Below, piece by piece: positions 35,281 through 46,200 of a stretch of DNA of 64,000 nt. Source of the stretch: Agelas oroides (Eukaryota; Porifera; Demospongiae; Agelasida; Agelasidae); assembly GCA_949130485.1 (NCBI GenBank), contig OX422184.1, positions 14,606,405 through 14,670,404 of the forward strand, given 5' to 3'. The notes under the pieces were generated by a model. It saw only the letters and a list, made by a program, of their open reading frames with translations. It had not been told where the DNA came from and did not search any database. Both the position numbers and the translations under genes were made by a program. Position 1 is the stretch's first letter, and every line of letters begins with the position of its first letter.

Positions 35281-35672
35281 TACAATAGTTTTTCACTAAA
35301 AGCGTGACCACACAATATTGGAATGCTATACTTAAATAGCTACCCAAATTTAGAGTAAAAATTCCTAATCCTCCCACCATATAAGCTTACCAGTATTGTG
35401 TGTCTTGACACACAATCAATTGCAATTCTACTGAAGGCTTGTCAAGCTCTGTACAAAGACAAGTTAACCAAGGTATTGTATGCGTGTCAAGCTCCTCTTT
35501 AGTTGTACGTATCTGTATTCTTGTATACAGACATGCATATATTACAAAAAATGAGAATATGGAACTAAAAAAAAAAAAACAGCCTCCCTAAAAGAAAGCG
35601 TTTTAGTCCATCCTAAGGTACTTGTTTCTCATCAGCCTGCTTCAAGCCGCCTCACTGCATATCATGTGGCTA

Positions 35673-36171
35673 GCTAGGGGGGGATCCAGTGGGGGGACAT
35701 GGAAGGGCCCATGCTCCCCCCCCCCCCCCCCAACCTTCGGGACTGAGCAAGCGCGCGAAACGCGGAGGTTTACCGCGCACTTAGCGCACGTAGTTACTCC
35801 GATGAAACGCACATTTCTATATGAATCACTGCTTCATGTCCCTCAAACATAGAGCGCAGCTCCCAAGAGACTGTTCCGTGGCAGTGCCTTAAGTACAAAA
35901 GTTGATACCGAAGAGAAGGGGCTCCGAGAAACGACGGTACGATGAATCGCCTGAGTTACACTTGCGTGGTTATGGTGGTCTCCGACGGCTTCAGAAGCGC
36001 TCTCACATGGTGTAAATTTAAAAATTTTCATGGGGGAGCATGCCCCCAGACCCCCCTACAAGACTGCTCGATACATACCCACACGGACAACTGCGTGCTA
36101 CGCGCGCAGCACCAATCCCCACTCTATATGTATGTCCCCCCCCTTTTCAATCTCTTGGATCCGCCCCTGCT
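35673..36171. mobile_element. GGGGCGGATCCA-ended element inserted in duplicated flank A
   Basis: The left end AGGGGGGGATCCAG and the right end TTGGATCCGCCCCT are inverted repeats. Flank B reads straight through (CTGGCTAGTAGTGTG), so the insertion point is visible. The interior has a run of C (35717-35731) and ATGGGGGAGCATGCCCCC. CTAG-containing flanks make the target duplication ambiguous. No transposase. Confidence 0.75.
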
Positions 36172-36252
36172 AGTAGTGTGTAGCTAGTTTGAGAGTGTGT
36201 AGTGCCATACACTCACTATCTAGCTAGCAGTGTATGTACATTTGCTAGAAAG

Positions 36253-37799
36253 ATGAACAGCACTGAAGTGCAGAACCCTCGGCGCAAGCTAGATGATATG
36301 TTTATCATAATTGGTTTTAATAGGTGATTGATGATTCACTGGGTGTTTCTGTGGCTCTTGTGCTTGATTTATGTACTTTATCCTCCTGTTGCCTGTGTAA
36401 AGTCTGTTGAAATGTTTCAGAAGCTCTCATGCTTGCCATATGTAGCGTGTCCAAACGCAAAATTGTGCAGCGGTCACAGCCACAGTCGAAATTTTGATCA
36501 ATAGCCTTACAACACACATCAAATTGAAGCACTTTAGTTCCTCTTTCCAGTTCTGCTGGTAAGAACGTGCATTTCAAAAATTCTTGCCTTTAATTTCGCT
36601 TTAACCGCTTTTTATGTAAAAATGGTACGTAGCATTTAACTTCGGAAAGCCATATCTTGGGTAAAATGAAGGTAACCCAGGCAATATGCATATTTTTCAG
36701 TTGCGCTAAGGTTGCTCTTTAAGCCAGTAATTCCAAATTTTCTGTATTGTAATTTTTTCGTTTGGATTCGCTGATAATTGCAAATTTGCGTAACCTTTTT
36801 TGAGAACGCAACCACAGTCGAAATTTTGATGAATAGCCTCACAACACACATCAAATTGAAGCGTTTTGGTTCCTCTTTCCAATTCTACTGGTAAGAACGT
36901 CCATTTGAAAAATTCTTGCCCGTATTTTTATTTTCAGTCAATGAGTACGACGGCGTTTAACTTTGGAAAGCCATATCTTGAGGTAAAATGGAGTAATCCA
37001 GGCAATATGCACATTTTTCAGTTACTCTAAGGCTGCTCTTTAAGCCGGTAATTCCATCTTTTGTGTATTGTAAAAAAAAAATTTTTTGTTTGGACACGCT
37101 ACCATATGTGTTCGGTTCTGTTCTTGCCTGTGTATAGTCTGTTCAAATCTTTCAGAAGCTCTCATGCTTGCCATATGTGTTCGGTTCTGTTCTTGCCTGT
37201 GCAAAGTCTGCTCACGCGTTTCAGAAGCTCTCTTACTCGCTTTGTGGATTTTGTCTCTCTCTTTCTCACTAACTCTTCCTCAGACAGTAAGGCTTTTCTA
37301 CGTTTCATTGCGTTCTCAGGCTCCCCAACAGCAGTACACCGTGCTTTCCTTTTCTTCGATGCGAAGGCATGGCCAGAGTCACAAACTGACCTCTTCACGT
37401 GCACTACGGTATTACACTGTGGGCATACCTTTTCTGAACCTCTCGTAAAAGACAGTCACAAGCATCTAAGTTCGACGTAAAAACCACAATACCGCGTGCT
37501 CCAAGTTACGTGTCACTCATTACCGTTACGTACGTGTTACGGAGAGGTATACGGAAACATTGCACGTGAAGAAAATGGCTGACTTAGTCGCGGTAAGTTT
37601 ATAACGCTTCTAACTTTTGATCTAAGCAGTTTTAGAGGAAAAAAAACTTTTTTTATTTTACTCCATTTTCCGCGCTGTAGCCGCTGATACCTCTCGTTGG
37701 ACGCCTGAAAGCCCAAGAAGGCAGAATAGGGAAAACGGACACACAGATACACAGGACAATTGCTGTAACCCTCCTCGCGCATGGGCGCCGAGGGTTAAA
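36253..37799 (-). mobile_element. Zinc-ribbon/RASETPEQT-type element, copy 2, insertion bounded by an empty site
   Basis: Flank B reads GTAGAAAGAAAATAGCTTC, while flank A is split at this point by 1.55 kb that starts near CAGCACTGAAGTGC and AACCCTCGGCGC and ends GCGCCGAGGGTT. The minus strand encodes KVCPQCNTVVHVKRSVCDSG, HAFASKKRKARC, a basic helix (AMKRRKALLSEEELVRKRE) and, after a frame change, 21-residue repeats (HRQEQNRTHMASMRASE). The second cysteine pair of the ribbon is incomplete (CDSG). A tandem duplication of about 350 bp (36430-36720 and 36790-37090) lies in the left half. The class of transposon is unknown. Confidence 0.7.
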
Positions 37800-38041
37800 A
37801 ATAGCTTCGAAGGCATAGCTAAGAGGTACTTTTTGTAATAACAGAAAGTTTTGGATTCTCGCTACTAACCAATGTGTCATTCTCACTCCTTATTCGTGAC
37901 TAAAACTACATCTAAATTAAAAAGTGGATTGTAAAAAGAAATAGAGTACAAAGCTCAGGTGCAAAAAACAGAAGATACCCATTACCTATTGTGAGATGCA
38001 TGTTAAGCCATTGTATGTAACTGCCACATGTTTAAGCTTAA

Positions 38042-38313
38042 CCCTTTAACCACCGATGACGCTTTTTGGCGTGAACTGAGGTAGGTTCTGCGCTAGCAGA
38101 CAGGGTGGGACAGGGGGAGGTGGGTGAGTGCACTACTCCGGGTGACAGTGCGTGGGGGCTGTTGCAGCTGGCTGTAGAAAAGCCCTGGTCAGTGCCAGGT
38201 GGGCCATTTGTCTGCTCTCTTGCACAAACGGGCGTACAAAACGCTGCTTTCACCTTGTAAGGACTCCATTTCTGGTATTTTAGGCAGCTAAATAGCCTAT
38301 GGTGGTTAAAGAG
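38042..38313. mobile_element. piggyBac-like MITE with TTAA target sites
   Basis: TTAA at 38038-38041 and 38314-38317 flanks the ends CCCTTTAACCACC and GGTGGTTAAAGAG. An internal GATGACGCTTTTTGGCGT palindrome follows. CCCTTT ends and TTAA sites are the piggyBac signature. Confidence 0.85.
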
Positions 38314-38557
38314 TTAATGTAGCAACAAGCGACTCAAGTGAATACACCACCGGTCTACAGATTTACAGATTTCTCTTGATTGTTGAAATCCTATAGCTCT
38401 ATGGATGATACATAGGTTGAAAGGCATATCATATCATGTGTCAAGCACATGTATTTTGTAGTAATAAAACATGCCTACTAAAATTGTCTCATACTATGAC
38501 ATTCCTATTTACGTAGCAAGAAACAAATTGCCCATTATGTGCAATTATAAGTGGTGT

Positions 38558-38993
38558 GGCTAAAACAAAACATTTACGATAAAACCAACCACTACATCAA
38601 AGACTACATCAAAGAGAGCCGTGGCTATGTGCTTGAAGACATGAAACAAAAGCTTCGTCGCTATGCGTATGTTACAGGCCTCCAGTGGATTTTCCTAGCA
38701 GTGTTTGTTGTTGGCTTGGTCTCACTATTGCATTTTGCCTTTGCATTTATCATGGGAGGAATCTCGATTCTGTTCATCCTTGCCTTTTCCCAGCACATGT
38801 ATGATGTATGTTGTGTTCACAACCATCCCCATAATTCTCAAGCTACCAAACCTGCCTGACAATGCCATGAAACTTGCAAATGCCTTCTTTGAAGTATCTC
38901 TAGAGAAGTACACTGCAGTGTTTGCAGCATCGCCCAACACAGCTGTTGACATAACTACTATAATAAAAAAAGGCAGAAAACATTGTTGCTGAA
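38558..38993 (+). pseudogene. Membrane-protein gene, broken paralogue of 41679-42332
   Basis: The frame LKQNIYDKTNHYIKDY, then GLQWIFLAVFVVGLVS and FAFIMGGISILFILAFSQHM matches the intact gene. It lacks the first ~35 codons. After FSQHMY an extra ~7 bases (TATGATG-like) shift the frame; the next frame continues TTIPIILKLPNLPDNAM and SLEKYTAVFAASPNTAV. It then diverges and stops (RKHCC) before the last membrane segment. Confidence 0.85.
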
Positions 38994-39214
38994 TAATCAT
39001 TACCACTTATCTTCTCATTGTACAATGACTATTAGTGTACAGTAGCTTACCTTCCATGGTCTGTATTTTCACTTCTGCTTGGAGCTAGCACTGGAAACTT
39101 GAGTCAAGGTTTTATTGACACATTCTCTGTGGGTTCTTGACCTTGGACACACCCACTCATTAGCGAGCATTCAATAGTCAGGACCCTCTGACCAGAGAAC
39201 GCTCCTCTGGAGTA

Positions 39215-39500
39215 AAAGCTGCAAGAAAAATGGAGTCCCTACAAGGGGAAAGGAGCATTTTCTACGCCCGTTTGTGCAAGAGAGCAGACAAATGGCCCAC
39301 CAGGTGGTGACCAGGGCTTTTCTGCAGTCAGCTGCAACAGCCACGATGCACTGTCACCTGGAGTGGTGCACCCACCCACCTCCCCTGTCCCACCCTTTCT
39401 GCTAGCACAGAACCTATCTTCAAAATGGATTGTGCCAACTGATAACATGTGGCCAAAAACTGACGACGCCAAAAGGCGTCATCGGTTGTTAAAGGGTTAA
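39215..39500. repeat. Inverted, end-truncated copy of the 38042-38313 MITE
   Basis: Reverse complement of the element at 38042: shared GACGCCAAAAGGCGTCATCGG, CCCACCTCCCCTGTCCCACC and CGCCCGTTTGTGCAAGAGAG (first shown here as GACGCCAAAAGGCGTC). It ends at GGGTTAA (39494-39500). The opposite terminus is missing. The two copies flank the pseudogene in opposite orientation. Confidence 0.85.
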
Positions 39501-39766
39501 TCAGAGAACAAAACAGCCCATAAAGCAGCCATTTAATGTTATTCATGAGAACTGTGGGGACAGGTAAGTTAAGGCGGTGTCAAGTAAAGACCTTCTGCAC
39601 AGACTTGGCTGTCACCAGTTTATGCATGGCTGTTAATTGAATTCATGACCCACAAATATGCCAGACATAAAAGCTAAAGGCTGTTAATGAGGTTCATAAC
39701 TTTATGATGACATTAGGGGAAGTTTGTTATGTAACTAGCTAACGAGTACATTTAAAAAAAATTTTT

Positions 39767-40512
39767 TTCCCTGAAAGTGTGAGCACAATAATGGAATGCT
39801 GCTAAGTAAATAGCCAAATTAGAGTGAAATTCCTATTCTTCCGACATTAAGCTTTACCAATATTGAATCTGGACACAACAATTCCAATTTTACCAAAGGC
39901 TTGCCAAACTCTGTACAAAGACAAGTTAAACCAAGGTAGTGTATGTGTGTGACGCTCCCCTTTATATACTGGTATATCTGTATTCTTTTAAACATAGACA
40001 TAAAAACCTGAGAATGTAATACAGAGCTAAAAAAAACTAGCCTCCCAAAGCGATTTAGTGCCTGAGTTTTGAAGGCAACTACGATGGCAGCTAAAATTCT
40101 TGGCAAACTTGGAAGCTGGGGCCATGGTAAGGTACTTGTTTCTCATCAGCCTGCTTCAGGCCGCCTCACTGCATGTCATCTGGCTAGTAGTGTGCAGTTT
40201 GAAACTGTGTAGTGCTGTACACTCACTGTCTAACTAGCAGTATTTGGTAGAAAGAAAATAGCTTCAAAGGCCTATATAGCTAAGGCAAGAGACAGTTATA
40301 GTGATGACTAAGGAGCGAAAATGACACACTGTAGATTTACACATTTCTCTTGATTGTTGAAACTCCATAGCTCTATGGATGATACATAGGTTGAAAGGCA
40401 TATCATATCATGTGGCAAGCACATGTACTTTGTAGTAACAAAACATGCCTACTAAAACTGTCTCGTACTATGGTATTCCTAATTACATAGCAAGAAGCAA
40501 ATTGCTCATTAT
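39767..40512 (+). repeat. Local duplication, upstream flank B
   Basis: Counterpart of 35283-38540 without the large insertions. It adds a short block 40081-40130 (ATGGCAGCTAAAATTCTTGG to a GTAAGG site) not in flank A, which could be a small 5' exon but does not join in phase to the gene downstream. Confidence 0.8.
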
Positions 40513-41678
40513 GGTTGTAATCCCCAGAAACAGTTTAGTGATGCTTATCTAATTGACCTGTACATGATTAGGCAGATATTTGAACTTGAAGTCTATACAT
40601 ATTCAGGGCCGAGGAAAATCAAAGATTCAATAAACTTGACTTAAGTATGCTGAACTCCAACAACCAAGTGCCCTTGTTTGTAAACTATAGTTTTATGACC
40701 TTCGCTCTTCCGAAAAATAGGTTATGTGCCAAAATATGGGGATTTTTGATTTTATACAGGGAACATCTATGCAAGTGGTCCACCTATTTTTATACTGTAC
40801 CAATGTTAGTAGCGATGAGGCTATTATGCTCAAAAATTCACCCTTTATGCTATGCTAGAATGCTTCAAACTATGTCCGATTATGCTCTTGGTGTGTCCCA
40901 ATATGCTCATGTAGCAAGTTAATCAATTAATAGAATTCAGTTAAAACTGTGCCCCCAAGATGCTCACACCAACAAAATTAGCGCTGTTGATCCACCCTTT
41001 AGAGTGTAGAGCTACTTAGCTGCTTTTATCATGATCTTTGTCAAAACAAGCTTCACCACAAAGGAGGAGTCAGACATGCAACATCCCTTATGAATAGAAA
41101 GGCACACCTCTAACAGCTTTATACCCATGCGCGCGCAGCGGAAGCACCTTGCGCGCGCTCAATGTTGCCTTCCGATTATTCCCGATTATGCTCGCTCTGC
41201 AGAACTACCGGTTATTCCGAAAACTATGCCCGCATATTAGCCGCATCCCTAAATGTTAGCCAATCAATTGCACAGGTACTTAACTAAATTTACTTATCTA
41301 AACTCAAAAGCCACATCAAACTATCAATTACTAATCTATTGGAAAAATGTATTGCAACATAAACTCTTGACAGCTGTGAACTTGAGTGGTCCAGGCATTT
41401 TTGCACAAGATACATCAAGTGAAATCCATTAATACCATTAGTTTCATAGCGAGGCTTAAAAAGTCACTTGAACCGATTATCGCCCAATTTTTGACACTTA
41501 ACCCCTTCAAGTCCAAGATGAATTGCTTAAAAATAGCTTTGCAGCACAGACTATTATAGTGTGGCTTTCATGTATGGACACACTAAATTACATGCAAGTG
41601 AGCACCCAGTAAAGCACTGTCATAAATTTCGTGTATGTATGTCCCTTGTGCACACAGAACATACACAATATTCAGAGC

Positions 41679-42332
41679 ATGGCGATCAGTGTTGACAAAA
41701 GCACTTCAGGCTACATTGCAAACCAGGAGGCTGGGGTTGCTTTCAGGGAGCAAGACAGGATTGAAATAAAAAACACAACACAAAAGGTTTGGATCAGAAA
41801 CAACATCTACGATAGAACAAACCACTATATCAAAGCAAGCCATGGCTACATACCCAAAGACAAGGAACGAAAGCTCACTTGCTATTGGTATTTTGTAGGC
41901 CTCCAGTGGATTTTCCTAGTGGTGTTTGTTATCGGCTTGGTCTCACCATCGCATTTCATCTTTGCATTTATCATGGGAGGAATCTCGACCCTGGCCATTG
42001 TGGTCTTTTCCCAGCACATGTATGTTGTGATCACAACCATCCCCATTATCCTCAAGCTACCACACCTGGCTGACAGTGCCATGAATAGTGAAAATAGCTT
42101 CTTTGAAATATCTCTAGAGAAGTACACTGCAGTATTTGCAGCATCGCCAGACACAGCTGTTGGGGTGGGTGTCAAGACCAAGGGAACGATCAAGATCCAT
42201 GTTCTTAGCACTCGGGCTCGTCTCAAAGTCATGTATACAATAATGGTTTCTACTTTGGCATTGGTTGCCTCGATCTTCATTGTTATCTATTGCTTTGCTC
42301 TTGGTGTCTACCGTGCAAGGCAGGTCTACTAA
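41679..42332 (+). CDS. Unknown multi-pass membrane protein, 217 aa
   Basis: ATG 41679 (MAISVDKSTSGYI) was preferred over the upstream ATG 41631 because only the later region is conserved in the paralogue. There is a soluble N-terminal ~65 residues with IKNTTQKVW and NIYDRTNHYIK. A pair of membrane segments follows (about 69-88, YFVGLQWIFLVVFVIGLV; about 92-111, FIFAFIMGGISTLAIVVF), then a hydrophobic stretch (VVITTIPIILKL), a soluble loop, and a last membrane segment near 185-211 (VSTLALVASIFIVIYCFAL) with a short basic tail. No family recognised. It is one of at least two tandem copies; the other is broken. Confidence 0.75.
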   Translation: MAISVDKSTSGYIANQEAGVAFREQDRIEIKNTTQKVWIRNNIYDRTNHYIKASHGYIPKDKERKLTCYWYFVGLQWIFLVVFVIGLVSPSHFIFAFIMGGISTLAIVVFSQHMYVVITTIPIILKLPHLADSAMNSENSFFEISLEKYTAVFAASPDTAVGVGVKTKGTIKIHVLSTRARLKVMYTIMVSTLALVASIFIVIYCFALGVYRARQVY

Positions 42333-43207
42333 CATCTAGTGGCTGAAATATTGGAGATTGTTTTGGGTGTGACAGTATACAAGAACAGTACACTTTTAGT
42401 TTAGTTGTAGTTTACTTTTAGATTTCAGTTTCAATGTTACCTAAATACCATTACTACTAGACAAGGACTATTTGTGTACAGTATGTAGCTTGATATGCTA
42501 GCACAAATTTGGTTCATTGTTAGTGTGTTTGGATGCTGCTTTGCTAACATTTAGGAGTGAGGTGCTCAATGAATCTTTGGGAATGGAGACTTAAAGTAAT
42601 AACACAAAGTCAGGCATGTTTGGTATAAATTGTTGGTTTGGAGGGTCATCATGTAATGCATGCAGAACATGAGATCATCAGAAAACTGATGTAGACTGTT
42701 TTAGATTTGAGGAGCATTCCTGCAAATCCATTTTTCTAAATGGATGCGAGAGGAAATCTGCTGAGGATTAAGCTATTACCAATGGTTCCTAAATGAGCAA
42801 TGGGTGTTACGTACAAGGCCTTCATGTAAGTCCCAATGACTCTGCAATCCAAATTGAGTCGAGTATATACTCACTCAAGATTGTTAGGCTACTTTCCTCG
42901 ATGTGAGTAGTTCATTGATGCATTAAATCGAGGTTGTAGGCTGCTAGACACAGCCATAGGAGTTAGACTATTATTTGCATGTGCAGTAGGTGGGTGGGTA
43001 CATCTACAAGTGCATAAAAATAATATCAAACACACTGGTTTACACATCACCCCCATTTTCAAAGAACAAATGAAGTTCATTGTTCGTGAGCGTATTTTTC
43101 AAGATGATAATGTATTCCTCTAAAGTATAATAGTAAAATTGCCTCAGTACAGAGTTCGCATAATACTGTATAAAAAAACACATCATATACTACTATGAGT
43201 TCAATTT
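42333..43207. other. Intergenic stretch between convergent genes, nothing recognised
   Basis: No exon, repeat family or palindrome stands out. It separates the 3' ends of the membrane-protein gene and the tandem kinase gene. Confidence 0.5.
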
Positions 43208-46200
43208 TCACTTCAAGTTATCGTCCATTTCATCGCGAACGCTATCGATATTTGCAAACCGCTTGTCCTCAGTACAGACACACTTCATCACAAGGTGGTA
43301 GAGTGCTTCCCAATTACGCTTCACTTCCTGAAGTATGTCAATCGAGTCAGTGGTCTCAGTTGGAGTGGGAAGCAGCACATCAGTATTCATCTCAACTAAG
43401 ATGACACCAAAGCTATAAATGTCAGCTTTTGGCGTGGGTATGGCCATTGCTGAACTTGTGAGCATTTCTGGAGCTGCATACCCTTTCTGGTGTGATACCG
43501 AACCTTCTGCCGTGAGGGTAGTGAGGTAGTAGTCGGAAAGTTTTACAACCCATTTGCGTTCATCAAGATCGCTTACATCAAGGAGAACATTGTTGCTGCT
43601 AAGTCCACCATGGGCTAATCCAAGGGAGGTTTTGTCAGAATGAAGGTACTGCAATCCATCAACTATGCCACAGGCTATGCATTTCAGCTGCATATCTTCA
43701 AGAGGCCCATTTTCATCAAGGTGCTTTCTAAGGCTAGTTGGCATCACGTCCATTATGATCCTGACCACAGTTCCATCAACATATGCACCAAGAATCCGTA
43801 AAATATTCTTGTGGTCTACTTTAGAGCAGTGTACAGCTTCAAGATAGCGTGTCAAATTTTCATTATTGATACATGCATACATGTTTAGTGATTTAGCAGC
43901 AACAGCTAGCTCTTCCGTGCATGAATATGTTGCTTTGATGACCCAGCTGTACTTCTCATTGCCACCAATACTGTCATCGTGATGGCAAACTATGTTATCA
44001 CGAGAGATGTCCCATGTCTGCTCTTCCTGCAACACAAAGGTACACCCAAGCTTGTGTGAAATAACCACTTAGTACTTACATAAATGATAGCTCTGAAACA
44101 TGTACGCAGTAAAGCACATAAATCCGAGCCTATACTGTGAATCTAGCATTGATCAGTTGTAGTACATTGTATGTCCCATGTGTCAGGGTGGATTCTGTCA
44201 ATACATACAGTTCCCTAAGCAATACCACATATATTGACAGAGTTAACCCTTTATACGCGAATGACGGATAAATCCGTCAAAAATTTACATGCGTTAATGA
44301 CGAATGACGTCTAAAGACGTCAAGGTTACGACTAAGCGTTCTCACAGCCCAGTGCGAATAACTACAAGCTTTGTATCCGGTCTGTGGTTAGGTTGGGGCT
44401 TCCCCTACTAATAAAAGTGGGTTGGTCCAGAAGCCATCGAGGGGCGGAGCGCAATGAACGATAGAAGCCAGGGTGGTCGTCGATCACCTCGATGGTAAAA
44501 ATGACTTATTGACCACGCTTTCTTCTCAACGCCTAAAAGCAGAAGCACAACACTAACTAAGAAGGTACAGCAGCCCTTGGGCAGCTGGGCTTCATAAATA
44601 TCAAGACAGTTTTGGAGCTACACCTTGTTATCAGCGGGAAAAGCAAAAGACGCTACCCGCAAAACACGGTAGGTAAGTGTCCTTTGTAAACAGTCACATA
44701 TTGCTTCTGAAAAGCTTACCTAGGTTTAAAATAACTTTATAAAGCCTTTCTCCGCTCCTTCTTTCACTCTGCAGCGCTTCGTTTGGCTTTCCTGACGCTT
44801 TAGTTCTTGAAAAAAAGTTGCCATCACGCCAAGTTAAATTATTTCCGGGTTTGAGGTTGATTGCATTCCATTCAATTTCGCATGTATTGGGTTATTGTAG
44901 TCTCATAAAAGAGTGCCCACCCCCTACTTTTGGCCCCATTTCCAGTATAGGATCAAAGTTTACTCAAGGTTTACTCAAATCAGTGCCTACTCTGGAGTGA
45001 GCTTTGCATGCATAGAGCCCACTTGTGGGGTTTGAGAAGCACCACCTCAAGCATTATGCATAGCTGAGGTGAGAAACTTGGGATGAATGTTCACAGCACA
45101 CAATACTTTGAATGGCAACTTGTCACTGTGAGCATGGTGTAGCTTGCGGAGTACACCCTACATCGCAGAGTAGCCTTGTGATAACATTTGGTCAGAGTTT
45201 GACTTCGAAGCCACTGGTGGCTCCATTGTATATTGTTATTTGTACAATTATTTGCTTCTATGCCATCGAGTGACATGAGCGCTCTTTTGTGGTTAAATGT
45301 GGGAACACTTGAAAGAGCACCTAACCCCTCTCTGGCAGACTTGTAAGGTGCTCCACCCATGGATGCTGTTTTGCGAGAGTACCAAACCTCTGTACAACCC
45401 AATAAAGCTACATACTCAAAATTACAGCTAGATAGGTGACCAACTATCTTGGTTTGTGAGAGTGCAAGCTAGTGACCAGTCACTTTGGCTTGTAAAGGTG
45501 CAATGCATTGCAACTTACATGTGATGTCTGCTTTGGCTTTTGCTCCACTTGCACGTCAGATTTTCCTTCCAGAACATTGAGTACAGCTATAAAGTCAGGT
45601 CGCTCCTAATAATTATGATGAAGGGAAGACCTTTAGTATATTATCTTTTAATAGGTTACTACTTTCGCTATTCTTATATACAGATAAGGCCAACCATCTG
45701 ACTGCTTGTTTTGCATACTGATTTGCGTTTCTTTCTTGGTCTCTCCCAATCCCAGCTGATGAGGCCTAGAATTGGTTGAATGTGTCCTGTGGAGTGGGCG
45801 ACTGTTCCCAATATTCCCGCCTGCCTTTTACTCAAACAATTTGACTGTTTAAATATTAAGCCCTGAATTTTAAGGCACTTCAATTTACAACTGCTGACAA
45901 GCTGCTAGCGGAGTTATCGGAAGAACACAGTCAAGCAATGCAGTTTTAATTTTTGCAAAAGCTCTCTACTCATGAAAAGCACAACAATAAAGTCCTCACA
46001 AAAATTATCAACTGTACTGTATGTAGACCACATGTTCCATGGGATTCCCAACAAAACATTTCCTCGAAATCTACAGTAAGCTCAGAGATAGACAAAATGA
46101 GGCTGGATGGCAGCACGAAAAATTTCTGTGTGCAAAGTGTTAATAACATCCCACTATGAATATTAGTTCCAGATTATACCTCAGGTTCAGCCTTCCAGCC

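Larger units (their letters stand above)
35283..38540 (+). repeat. Local duplication, upstream flank A (with 39767-40512)
   Basis: Blocks 35283-35672, 36172-36252, 37800-37830 and about 38360-38540 align in order with 39767-40512 (shared words: GGAATGCT, TCTGTACAAAGACAAGTTAA, GGTACTTGTTTCTCATCAGC, TCTATGGATGATACATAGG). The extra segments in flank A are inserted mobile elements. Each flank lies upstream of a membrane-protein gene copy. Confidence 0.85.

Noticed and set aside
37061..37448. Two plus-strand frames of 120-139 codons, Ser/Leu/Cys rich
   Set aside because: They are the complement of the zinc-ribbon and repeat frame on the minus strand. The repeated look comes from the 63-bp repeat there.
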